64,000 nucleotides of DNA. Source: Methanobacterium veterum (GTDB lineage Archaea > Methanobacteriota > Methanobacteria > Methanobacteriales > Methanobacteriaceae). This document shows, piece after piece, positions 46,933 through 54,803 of this stretch (its first letter is position 1; each line of letters starts with the position of its first letter). The notes beneath the pieces are model-generated. The model had not been told where the DNA came from. It saw only the letters and a list, made by a program, of their open reading frames with translations, and ran no database searches. The DNA is taken from assembly GCF_000745485.1 (NCBI RefSeq), contig NZ_JQJK01000017.1:1-64000 (forward strand). The letters run 5' to 3'. A program made the translations under genes and the position numbers.

Positions 46933-47721
46933 CTAAAAATCAATATCCAATACCTCTCTAATATTCTCCACAATGACATCTGCAGAGTCGTAAACCATCT
47001 GAGGATTCTTTTCTTTTTGCTGTACGGTAAGAACCCCAATATCTGCTTCTTTAAGTGCAAGGACGTCATTTACGCTGTTTCCGACCATCATAACGTCATA
47101 GTTCCTTTTAAGTCCCTTTACAATTTCCATTTTTTTCCAGGAGTCTGCGGTGTCAAAAACATTTTCTTCAGGGATTCCGATGTACCTTGCAAGCGCTTTT
47201 AAAGACCCTTTTCTATCTCCTGAGGCGACAAATATATGAATATCTCTTTTTTGCAGCTCTTTAACCACATCTCGCACTTCTGGAAATACTCTTCCTCCGG
47301 AGGTGACTGTAAATTCGATCTTTCCCTTGTTCAAATCCACTATAAATCCAGATCCACTGCATACCTGTATATTGTAACCTTTGGCTGTTACTGCCCTTAT
47401 TGTATCCTGGATATCACTTACTTTAGATTCATCGCCGGTAACGGCTTCAATTAATTCCTTTTTTTTGATTTCAACAGTTGAATAGCTTATATCAATATGG
47501 ATGTCGTTCCTTTTAATGAACTGACATATTCTCTGGTCTGGTTTCGCATTAATTATGCATTTTGAAGGGTCTGTTTGTATAACTACAAGTGCTCTTGCAC
47601 TATTGCTGTCTACAATGTCCAGCGAACTTACAGTATCAAATATTTCGCCTGTTTGAATGTCTTTTACAGCTCTATATCTTTCAATAAGTGTTCCTGAATT
47701 ATCGAATACAATTGCTTTCAT
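46933..47721 (-). CDS. HAD-family phosphatase (soluble P-type ATPase-like)
   Basis: A 262-residue HAD-superfamily protein. The motif I is DNSGTLIERY at residues 7-16 (nucleophile Asp7; the usual second Asp position is Ser-Gly-Thr, as in P-type ATPase-like members). Residues 25-150 form a cap-like insert. Motif II is HIFVASGDRKGS near 169, motif III the Lys of ENVFDTADSWKKMEIVKGL, and motif IV MMVGNSVNDVLALKEADIGV near 214-233. This matches the methanogen group related to the P domain of cation ATPases. The substrate is unknown. It is transcribed alone towards the acetolactate-decarboxylase-like gene. Confidence 0.9.
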   Translation of the reverse strand: MKAIVFDNSGTLIERYRAVKDIQTGEIFDTVSSLDIVDSNSARALVVIQTDPSKCIINAKPDQRICQFIKRNDIHIDISYSTVEIKKKELIEAVTGDESKVSDIQDTIRAVTAKGYNIQVCSGSGFIVDLNKGKIEFTVTSGGRVFPEVRDVVKELQKRDIHIFVASGDRKGSLKALARYIGIPEENVFDTADSWKKMEIVKGLKRNYDVMMVGNSVNDVLALKEADIGVLTVQQKEKNPQMVYDSADVIVENIREVLDIDF

Positions 47722-47989
47722 ATTATCAACTGTTATTTGCAGATTATCATTTTTTTAATATGAATTTTAATTCAACTAAGTAAGTATTGTAAAAAAAATT
47801 ATTTATCATTATTGTTTATTGGATCTAATTTACAATTTTTAACATCTATATGTTTTATGGGCATTTGTATTAATGGAATAAATTAGACTTTTTGGATATT
47901 TTAAATGTTTTGAAATCATTTTTTGAGTTATAGTTGGTTAATAACAAATTAAAAACGTTAATAGTAATTTTAATATTATATTTTCAAAA

Positions 47990-48005
47990 TGTGACTATTA
48001 TCACA
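47990..48005. promoter_or_regulatory. Palindrome TGTGA-N6-TCACA, site 1
   Basis: TGTGACTATTATCACA is a perfect five-base inverted repeat with a six-base spacer, followed by AAATTA. The same form recurs at 48178 and 54618, always followed by AAAT and upstream of an exported-protein gene. It resembles a CRP/FNR-type site; no such regulator is encoded in the window. Confidence 0.6.
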
Positions 48006-48177
48006 AATTAATAATAAATAAATATATATCTATAATAATATAATACTATTAACAGGGAGAGTATAACTCAAAATAGGGGCACGGTTCCAATTAATAATAA
48101 AAATCCCATTTTTTGTATAAATTGGCAACTTAAATCCTCAAAACTTAATAAAAACATTTATAAATTTATGTCAGTAC

Positions 48178-48193
48178 TGTGACTGTAATCACA
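48178..48193. promoter_or_regulatory. Palindrome TGTGA-N6-TCACA, site 2
   Basis: TGTGACTGTAATCACA, followed by AAATCTG, 67 bases before the ATG of the exported-protein gene at 48261. At this distance it would overlap or border the promoter. Confidence 0.6.
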
Positions 48194-48260
48194 AATCTGT
48201 AATAAAATTTCATTCATTAGTGATTATAGTGTTTATTTATCCAGAAGAGGATGATAAGAA

Positions 48261-48788
48261 ATGAAATTAGAAATGATTCTTAAATTTCTTATTTTATTTG
48301 CAGCTATAATGCTATTTATCTTCCCTACATCTGCAGAGGGTTCTTTAACATCTTCACAAACTGTAAGTGTAACTATTCCTGAGACTACTGCAGTCTCAGC
48401 AAATTATGGAAACAGTTCAACAATATTTATTGGTCCCATATCTCCTGGTACTAATAAGATCACCATTAAAAATGTATATTTTGCAAACCCCTCAAATGTA
48501 GATACAGAAATCTGGATTAAAGCAAGTGGTGACCTTACAGGTACAAGTACAGCAAGTACGATAAGCTTGTCTAATCTGAAATATATTATTCCAGGTTTGG
48601 GCTCAGCTGGAGAATTAACGGATCAATACACCAAAGCATGTGTGCTTAAAAAACCGAAACAGGGAAGTAGTAATTCAGAAATGGGCGTGGATTTACAGTT
48701 AAAAATTCCGTATGGAACAACTCCAGATACCTACACAACAACAATCTATTTCACATCCCTAAAATGTAACTCTGATGCACCAGTATGA
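48261..48788 (+). CDS. Exported protein of unknown function, 175 residues
   Basis: A signal peptide (ILKFLILFAAIMLFIFPTSA) precedes a Ser/Thr-rich, beta-rich mature part of about 150 residues with repeated Ile-Thr-Val strands (SQTVSVTIPETTAVSANYGN, GVDLQLKIPYGTTPDTYTTT). Two Cys near the C terminus (KACVLKK, LKCNSD) could form a disulfide. I recognise no named family, but the layout resembles secreted Ig-like subunits seen in methanogens. AGAGGATGAT precedes the ATG. The long leader region with two palindromes suggests specific regulation. It is followed by a stem-loop. Confidence 0.75.
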   Translation: MKLEMILKFLILFAAIMLFIFPTSAEGSLTSSQTVSVTIPETTAVSANYGNSSTIFIGPISPGTNKITIKNVYFANPSNVDTEIWIKASGDLTGTSTASTISLSNLKYIIPGLGSAGELTDQYTKACVLKKPKQGSSNSEMGVDLQLKIPYGTTPDTYTTTIYFTSLKCNSDAPV

Positions 48789-48807
48789 GATCAAACATCA
48801 GATAAAA

Positions 48808-48849
48808 TTAGAAAGTATAGCGGTATTATCGTCTTTACTTTCTAATACC
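48808..48849 (+). terminator. Stem-loop after the 175-residue gene with two alternative pairings
   Basis: TTAGAAAGTA (48808-48817) pairs over ten bases with TACTTTCTAA (48836-48845). GGTATT (48822-48827) can instead pair with AATACC (48844-48849). No T-run follows, so a processing or protective role is as likely as termination. Confidence 0.4.
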
Positions 48850-49078
48850 TCCTTCAATCTAATACAAGACTTAAATGTACATATTACTATTTTTATATAT
48901 AAAATAGATTGATTAAATTAGAAAATTCCATTTATAATTCTCTGTCTGGTTATTTGTAGTATTTAAGGGAATATTTAAATGTTTTATCAATAATTTAATC
49001 AATAATAATTATTTTTAATACATAAAATTATAATAATCATAAAATTCAACTATATTATAAAGAAAGGAGAGGATATAG

Positions 49079-49228
49079 TTGGAAATTAGAGTTAAAGTTG
49101 GAGATGAGAAAGCATCAACAATTCGAAATTTGCTGAATAACGGCTTAAGGGGTAAATACGCTTTACAATCTGTAACTGAGGATAAAGGAAAAGGTGAGTT
49201 TATTTTTCAATATAAAAAGATGAAATAA
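49079..49228 (+). CDS. Small basic protein, 49 residues, TTG start
   Basis: TTG at 49079 follows GGAGAGGAT by five bases and opens a frame of 49 residues: MEIRVKVGDEKASTIRNLLN, then NGLRGKYALQSVTEDKGKGE and FIFQYKKMK. It is basic with a plausible beta-alpha-beta pattern. I recognise no family. A 290-base gap separates it from the exported-protein gene, with TATA-like sequence upstream, so it is probably transcribed alone. Its short length means the call rests on the ribosome binding site and on amino acid composition. Confidence 0.6.
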   Translation: MEIRVKVGDEKASTIRNLLNNGLRGKYALQSVTEDKGKGEFIFQYKKMK

Positions 49229-49310
49229 TTATATTTTGTATATAAACATGATTTACATAATTCTATTTACTTTAACAGGCTGAACATTTTTTAAATTTTA
49301 TATATATGTT

Positions 49311-49946
49311 TTAAAATGGATTTATCTGAGAAACAATGAAATAAACACCAAGTAGAATAAGGAATACTCCGCAAATTACCATTACTGCCTTATAGGTTTC
49401 ATCGTTCATGAATTTTGATCCTCTGCTTGATGCGAACGAGACTACGCTGAACCATGAAAGATCAGCTGACCAGTGGCCAATTGAAAATGCTAAAATGCCA
49501 ATAATCCCTGCCAGTGCTAATCCTTTAAACATGAACGCCAGGCCAATCGTTCCCCACCATATAAAAAAATAAGGGTTGGAGATACTTGTTATAACTCCCT
49601 TAATAAAAGATCCGTATTTGTGGTTCCTGTCTTCCTCAGTTTTGATATTTGACAAAGTGGTATTTGATCTGGATGTACTGTATCCCATAAATATGAGAAT
49701 TGTACCTCCAAATATTCCAATGATAAAAGCCGCAGTTTGAGAACCTAGAATCTGGCCTAAACCTGCCAAAATGACGATCATCATCAGTATTTCTGTCATT
49801 ATGTGGCCTAAGATAATTATAGGGCCTGTTTTAAACCCTTTTTTAACAGAGTCAGAAACTGTTACAGTGAACATGGGTCCTGGGACTAATGCACCAGATA
49901 GTCCGACTCCAAATGAAGTTAATGCAAATAAAGCAATTTCAATCAA
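49311..49946 (-). CDS. LysE-family amino acid exporter
   Basis: A 211-residue membrane protein with six helices. GVGLSGALVPGPMFTVTVSD near residues 14-33 is the LysE/RhtB signature, and ISNPYFFIWWGTIGLAFMF near 121-139 is the conserved central helix. Archaeal members are assigned to amino acid efflux by homology. Start is TTG at 49946 with GTGAT about five bases upstream. It is not linked to an amino acid pathway gene here; the OCD/AlaDH gene lies about 600 bases upstream on the same strand but with another small gene and a hairpin repeat in between. Confidence 0.92.
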   Translation of the reverse strand: MIEIALFALTSFGVGLSGALVPGPMFTVTVSDSVKKGFKTGPIIILGHIMTEILMMIVILAGLGQILGSQTAAFIIGIFGGTILIFMGYSTSRSNTTLSNIKTEEDRNHKYGSFIKGVITSISNPYFFIWWGTIGLAFMFKGLALAGIIGILAFSIGHWSADLSWFSVVSFASSRGSKFMNDETYKAVMVICGVFLILLGVYFIVSQINPF

Positions 49947-49971
49947 TTAAATCACTAAAATGGGTGTTCTT

Positions 49972-50050
49972 TTGAAAATTATAAATTTTCAACTGTAAAA
50001 CCATCAAACACATATCGTGTTGGGGGCATGCAAAAACAAAAGGTTTTTGC
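49972..50050. repeat. Hairpin cluster with inverted TTTTGCATGC (third copy)
   Basis: TTGAAAATT/AATTTTCAA (49972-49992) has loop ATA. GCAAAAAC/GTTTTTGC (50030-50050) has a five-base loop and overlaps GCATGCAAAA (50026-50035), the reverse complement of TTTTGCATGC. The element lies between the LysE gene and a 53-residue gene. Confidence 0.55.
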
Positions 50051-50209
50051 GTTGCGAATTGAAAATTTTTTACATGTTTGAAAATCATTATGAAAATCCA
50101 TTTGTAATTTAAATACTATTAACTAATATTGAATTTACACTCACATAAAAACTCCAGTATAATAAAAGATCAACACCAAAAAATAGATAAAAACATATAA
50201 TTTAACATG

Positions 50210-50371
50210 TTATTTTTCATTTAAAACTTTCATTATCTCGGATAAATGATAATTAATGACCTTCATCTGGTCTTCATTTAATGGCCGGGTCCGTGTCAAA
50301 TACCTAAAACGTTCGAATACATGTCCCATTTTATTGATTACGTCGTTTATATAAATTTTCTCTTCGAACAT
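50210..50371 (-). CDS. Small soluble protein, 53 residues
   Basis: ATG at 50371 follows GGTGA by four bases, the same spacing as in mtd and several other genes here. The 53-residue product (MFEEKIYINDVINKMGHVFE, then RFRYLTRTRPLNEDQMKVIN and YHLSEIMKVLNEK) is helical and charged with an Arg-rich middle. I recognise no family. It lies upstream of the LysE gene on the same strand and downstream of the OCD/AlaDH gene by about 160 bases. Confidence 0.6.
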   Translation of the reverse strand: MFEEKIYINDVINKMGHVFERFRYLTRTRPLNEDQMKVINYHLSEIMKVLNEK

Positions 50372-50531
50372 TTCATCACCAGTTTTACTTTGTTTTCAAT
50401 GCTGATAAATGTAACTATGTTTAAACGTAGTGTTAATGTTAATGCAGGTACAGGCCATCTTGGTTTCTTTGTATCTTAGGGGTTCAGATGCTTAAATCAA
50501 GATCAACATAAAAAAATAAGGGAGAGTAAAT

Positions 50532-51524
50532 TTACTCCAGAAAATTCATTTTCTGTCCAATACCTTTTTGAAGAGCCTTCTCATACACGTTCCATGCAGT
50601 AACTATATCCTGAACTGCAAGCCCTGTTGAGTCAAATACTGTAATTTCTTCGTCTGAGGTTCTACCTGGAATGGAACCTATTATTACATCCCCAATTTTA
50701 CCGTGGATGTCCCTTTGTCTTACAATACCCTCCTGGACTGGAATGTTAATTTCACCACTGTGGCTTGCCTGATCCCAGCAGTCAATTATAATTTTAGATT
50801 TTTGGAGTATGTGGCTGTCTAGTTCCTGCTTACCTGGAGCATCAGCCCCCATTGCATTAATATGGGTCCCTGGACTTACCCATTTTGATTTAACGACAGG
50901 TTCTCGTGCGGGCGTAGTAGTTAACAGCACATCAGCACCCTGTACCGCTTCTTTTATAGTATCAACAGCTTTAACCGGAATTCCATATTTTTCAGAGGCT
51001 TTTTGAGCAAATGATTCCCTTGTTTGGCAGGTTCTGCAGGAAACCCTTACTTCTTTAATGTCCATTACTTCCATTATAGCTTCAAGTCCCGTTGCTGCCT
51101 GAACTCCGGCACCTACAAGTCCTAAAATTTCAGAATTGTCTCTTGCGAGGTATTTTGTGGCAACTCCAGCTGCGGCACCAGTTCTCATATCTGTAATCCA
51201 TGTCCCATCCATCACTGAAACTGGAAAACCTGTTTTGGGGTCTACAAGCTCGATCATTGCCATGACCGTTGGCAGGTTGTGTTTTCGCGGGTTGTCTGGA
51301 TGCACATTTACATTTTTAACTCCGGATTCATTTAGTCCCCTGACAAAACATGGCATTATTCGGAGATCTCCCCTAAATTTTTTGTAGAATATGTATTCTT
51401 TGGGAGGCATCTGGACTTTACGCTCCGCATGAAACTCATATGCAGTTTCGACATTTTCAATAATCTCTTTCATGGTTGTGAGTTCTTTAACCTGGCTTTG
51501 ATTTAGAAGTATTGTCTCTGACAT
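50532..51524 (-). CDS. Ornithine cyclodeaminase / alanine dehydrogenase family protein
   Basis: A 330-residue NAD-dependent enzyme of the OCD/mu-crystallin family. KTGFPVSVMDGTWITDMRTG and AAAGVATKYLARDNSEILGL near residues 96-135 lead into the Rossmann loop GLVGAGVQAATGLEAIM. GTHINAMGADAPGKQELDSH near 215-234 and ITVFDSTGLAVQDIVTA near 299 are family-typical. Archaeal members include an alanine dehydrogenase with this fold, while others are ornithine cyclodeaminases; the sequence alone does not decide. GAGGTG precedes the ATG. It appears monocistronic. Confidence 0.9.
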   Translation of the reverse strand: MSETILLNQSQVKELTTMKEIIENVETAYEFHAERKVQMPPKEYIFYKKFRGDLRIMPCFVRGLNESGVKNVNVHPDNPRKHNLPTVMAMIELVDPKTGFPVSVMDGTWITDMRTGAAAGVATKYLARDNSEILGLVGAGVQAATGLEAIMEVMDIKEVRVSCRTCQTRESFAQKASEKYGIPVKAVDTIKEAVQGADVLLTTTPAREPVVKSKWVSPGTHINAMGADAPGKQELDSHILQKSKIIIDCWDQASHSGEINIPVQEGIVRQRDIHGKIGDVIIGSIPGRTSDEEITVFDSTGLAVQDIVTAWNVYEKALQKGIGQKMNFLE

Positions 51525-51656
51525 AAGTACACCTCTTATAATTATGTACTCTTTTGTTGTTATAGCTTCTTAAATTTAGCGATTTGTGTATAAAAGATCA
51601 TGTTTTGTGAACTAAATATAAAATGTGCATAATTTTGAATTTAATAAATAAAAAAA

Positions 51657-53195
51657 TCAAATATGCGTGGTAACGCAGTGTTCCTCATGTTTAGTCGGTT
51701 TTATTGGTATTAACAGGGAGCATATTAGGCCTATGATTAGCACTAAGGTTACCACATTAAATGCATCTTTCATAGCATTTGCTTTTTGATGATCTTCAGT
51801 TACTCCTGTCCCTTCTATAATAGGTATATTCAAAGCGTTTAATTTCTCAAACCATCCATGATTATTATTTCCATAGGAATTGCCTGCAGGTAAATCATAC
51901 ATAGCTCCGCCTCCTAAAGTACCAAAACTTCCAAGTATTAATATTACTCCAAGAACGGCGGTTCCAAGTGAAGAGCCAAGGTTAATGCCGGTGTTTAAAA
52001 TCCCTGAAGCGTCAGGCTGTTGGTCTTGCCTGGCAGCTGCAAAGATTATATTTGCTGAATGGGGGAAAACAATTCCCATTCCTATTCCAAGGAATAGTAC
52101 GCCTGGAATCATGTCCATAACCGTTGTGGAAGGACTGAAAATAAGGCTCAAATATATGCTTCCTGCTAAAGATGCTAAAAATCCAATAGAAAGTATATAA
52201 CGCGGCTGCATTCTTGTTGAAACCTTTCCTGCTGTAAATGACATTGTAAAAATGCCTATGCTCATGGGTATCAGGGTTAAACCGGTTATTAATGGACTGG
52301 TTCCTATAACACCCTGTAAAAACACCGGAATAACGAAAGTCACCCCTCCAATTGTGAAATTCATTATTAATCGGGTTATGTTCCCTAAGGTGAAAGAATG
52401 ATCTTTAAAGAGGGTAATATCAAGTAAAGGCATTTTATTCCCTTCAATCCTTCTTTTCTGGGTGAAATAAAATATAGTCAAGAGAATTATTCCAATTATA
52501 ATGGATAAAATCGCAGTGTTCCAACTTGAAGGGTTGTTAAGTAGCAGCACGCCTATAACCAGCAGAAATATGCCCAGTGAAGAATTTATTGCCCCTAAAA
52601 CATCTATTTCACGCCATTTTATGACGGGTGGGAATACATCGATCTCTTTTGAAAACAGGAGTATCGCAATGATTATAACCAGTTCAAGTGCAAAAGCGTA
52701 ACGCCAGGAGTAGTAAGTTGTTAAAAATCCGCCTATAATTGGCCCGATAGTCCCTGCTCCTGAAGCCATGGAACTTATTATTCCCAGTGCGAAGGCTCTT
52801 TTTTCTCCCCCGTAAGTTCCGGAGATTATGGAGGTAGTAGCAGGCATCATAAGTGCAGCCCCTACTCCTTCAAGTATGGACCATCCGAGCAGAAGCATGG
52901 CGCTGTTTATACTTAAAGCTGCGACTATTGTACCTGCTCCATAGATAGAGGCACCCATAAGGAATGTTTTTTTCCTCCCAAAAACATCCTGCAGCTTCCC
53001 TCCAAAGAGCATTAATGAGGCCATAACCAGGGAGTAAATCGCGATTATGGCTTGAATAGTTTGAATAGTAGTATTCAAATCTCTTATTAGGGTATAAATT
53101 GCTACATTTAAAAATGTTTTATCTATAACTATGGTAAAGACAGATAGGGTAACAATTATAAGGGTTAACCATTCACTTTTTGATTTTTCCGCCAC
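51657..53195 (-). CDS. MFS exporter, DHA2 (EmrB/QacA) family
   Basis: A 512-residue major-facilitator transporter with 14 hydrophobic helices. VFTIVIDKTFLNVAIYTLIR near residues 19-38 (helix 1), LFGGKLQDVFGRKKTFLMGA near 63-82 (loop 2-3 motif A) and SGAGTIGPIIGGFLTTYYSW near 150-169 (motif C) mark the drug:proton antiporter DHA2 group. Such transporters export drugs or metabolites using the proton or sodium gradient. Start is GTG at 53195, eight bases after GGAGGA. No regulator is adjacent. Bacterial-like DHA2 transporters in methanogens are often acquired by transfer. Confidence 0.92.
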   Translation of the reverse strand: MAEKSKSEWLTLIIVTLSVFTIVIDKTFLNVAIYTLIRDLNTTIQTIQAIIAIYSLVMASLMLFGGKLQDVFGRKKTFLMGASIYGAGTIVAALSINSAMLLLGWSILEGVGAALMMPATTSIISGTYGGEKRAFALGIISSMASGAGTIGPIIGGFLTTYYSWRYAFALELVIIIAILLFSKEIDVFPPVIKWREIDVLGAINSSLGIFLLVIGVLLLNNPSSWNTAILSIIIGIILLTIFYFTQKRRIEGNKMPLLDITLFKDHSFTLGNITRLIMNFTIGGVTFVIPVFLQGVIGTSPLITGLTLIPMSIGIFTMSFTAGKVSTRMQPRYILSIGFLASLAGSIYLSLIFSPSTTVMDMIPGVLFLGIGMGIVFPHSANIIFAAARQDQQPDASGILNTGINLGSSLGTAVLGVILILGSFGTLGGGAMYDLPAGNSYGNNNHGWFEKLNALNIPIIEGTGVTEDHQKANAMKDAFNVVTLVLIIGLICSLLIPIKPTKHEEHCVTTHI

Positions 53196-53565
53196 TATGA
53201 ATGTCCTCCACGGATTTAATTAAAATAATTGAAGTTAAATTATGCATTTAAGTAACATATTTTGTTTAATCTCTATTATTTTTGTTTTTCATTTAATTAA
53301 TTTTTATACATTGAAGTAAAAAGTAAATATGTGGTTAAATGAACCTAATGTCCACATTTTTGACTTTAGTGCACTTAACGATTTATAATAATTAAAAATA
53401 GGTTAATATGTAGAAATAGTAGTATGAATAATCATATTCATAAATTTGAGCGTTATTAAAGCTTAAATTATTTTTTTTAAATAACTTTAAATTTATTTTT
53501 AAATAAATCAATATTTAACTGAATTTTAAGTCATAATATAAATTTCCATGTTTAAAGGTATTTAA
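53196..53565. other. Intergenic region between MFS and acyltransferase-like genes
   Basis: About 370 AT-rich bases holding two divergent promoters. I see no further gene, palindrome or stable hairpin that I would report. AAAGGT precedes the ATG at 53566. Confidence 0.5.
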
Positions 53566-54345
53566 ATGAATTCCAATTTAAATAAGCGCTTCTGGGAAGT
53601 GGACTCCCTGCGTGGACTTGCAATAGTAATGATGGTAGTGTTCCATTTTATATTTGACTTGAATTATTTTGGAATTTACAGTTTCAACATATATTCCGGA
53701 TTTTTATGGTGGTTTGCACGTATAACTGCATCTATGTTTATTTTTGTAGTGGGAGTATCTTTAAGTCTTAGTTATACAAGAACAACGCTTTCAAAGTATC
53801 ATCTAACTGAAAAAGAGCTTTTTTTGAAGTATTTAAATAGAGGGCTTAAAATATTTTCTTAGGGGCTTTTAATTACCGCCGCTACATGGATATTTATTGG
53901 GGATGGATTCATTGTATTTGGAATTCTTCACTTTATAGGAATAGCTATCATTTTAGAATACGTGTTTATAAAACGTAAGTATCTTAACTTGTTTGTGGGG
54001 ATGCTATTTATTGCAGCAGGGATTTTCTTAATGGGTTTTAGATTTGATTTTTACGGCCTTTTATGGCTTGGATTTATTCCAAGTAATTTTTACTCTGTGG
54101 ACTATTTCCCACTGCTGCCCTGGTTAGGAATAGTTTCTTTGGGGCTATTTCTTGGAAATACACTTTATGAAAAATATGTAAGGCAGTTTAAACTGCCTGA
54201 TTTGTCCAATAATTTGATTGTGAAGATATCAAGCTTTTTAGGGAAACATTCACTGCTTATTTATTTAATTCACCAGCCTATAATAATTATACTGCTGTAT
54301 CTTCTTGGCCTCATAGATATCAGTTATTTCTTCAATACCATTTAA
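53566..54345 (+). pseudogene. DUF1624 (heparan-alpha-glucosaminide N-acetyltransferase-like) gene with in-frame TAG
   Basis: A 260-codon frame for a seven-helix DUF1624/YeiB-type acyltransferase-like membrane protein. FWEVDSLRGLAIVMMVVFHF at residues 8-27 is the family signature (R-G, His), and LGKHSLLIYLIHQPIIIILL near the C terminus is the other hallmark. Codon 99 (53860-53862) is TAG; both sides read in one frame without loss, and a single G-to-A change from TGG would explain it. The visible halves are 98 residues and about 160 residues. It is either a recent pseudogene or read through. AAAGGT precedes the ATG. Confidence 0.8.
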
Positions 54346-54803
54346 TTGGGACAAATTTATCTTTTAATTGATTATTATATATGTCAATGACGCGTGTTTT
54401 TATATTAGTTATATTTACAGTCTGTAATTGTATTTTAAATCTTATTTTGGATATAATAAGATTTAAAGAGCATCGAAAAGTAGATATTGTAATAATATCC
54501 CAATATAATTGATTATATAACTAAAAATGAAGAATTATAATCCTTTTAGTTTGATACTTTATTTTTACATGTTTTTATAATTTTAAAACCATATTAACTA
54601 ACTATAATACTTTATTATGTGATTAATTTCACAAATTAGTACAAAATATTGTTATTATTTTTTTACTGTAAAAAAAACGTATAAATTGCTGTTTTTTGTA
54701 TTAATTCTTTTTAAGCTTATTTTTTTATTACTTTAATTTCACAAACTCATTTTTTAATATTTTTATGGATGTGAATTTAATATCTTTAATGGAGGCGATA
54801 TTA
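54346..54803. other. Long upstream region of the CARDB-like surface protein
   Basis: About 460 AT-rich bases. It contains the third TGTGA-N6-TCACA palindrome at 54618-54633. The ribosome binding site GGAGGCG (54791-54797) closes it. No further gene is supported. Confidence 0.5.
54618..54633. promoter_or_regulatory. Palindrome TGTGA-N6-TCACA, site 3
   Basis: TGTGATTAATTTCACA, followed by AAATTAGTA, 170 bases before the proposed TTG start at 54804. Same half sites, spacing and trailing AAAT as the sites at 47990 and 48178. Confidence 0.6.

Larger units (their letters stand above)
47722..48260. other. Long intergenic region with two TGTGA-N6-TCACA palindromes
   Basis: About 540 AT-rich bases between the HAD gene and an exported-protein gene. 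Two near-identical 16-base palindromes lie 188 bases apart. Between them is a TATA-rich tract (48018-48036). No open reading frame with a ribosome binding site is visible. Confidence 0.55.

Noticed and set aside
53860..53862. TAG read as pyrrolysine
   Set aside because: No pyl gene is in the window, the family has no known pyrrolysine, and Methanobacteriales are not known to encode it. A TGG-to-TAG mutation is simpler, though it remains checkable.
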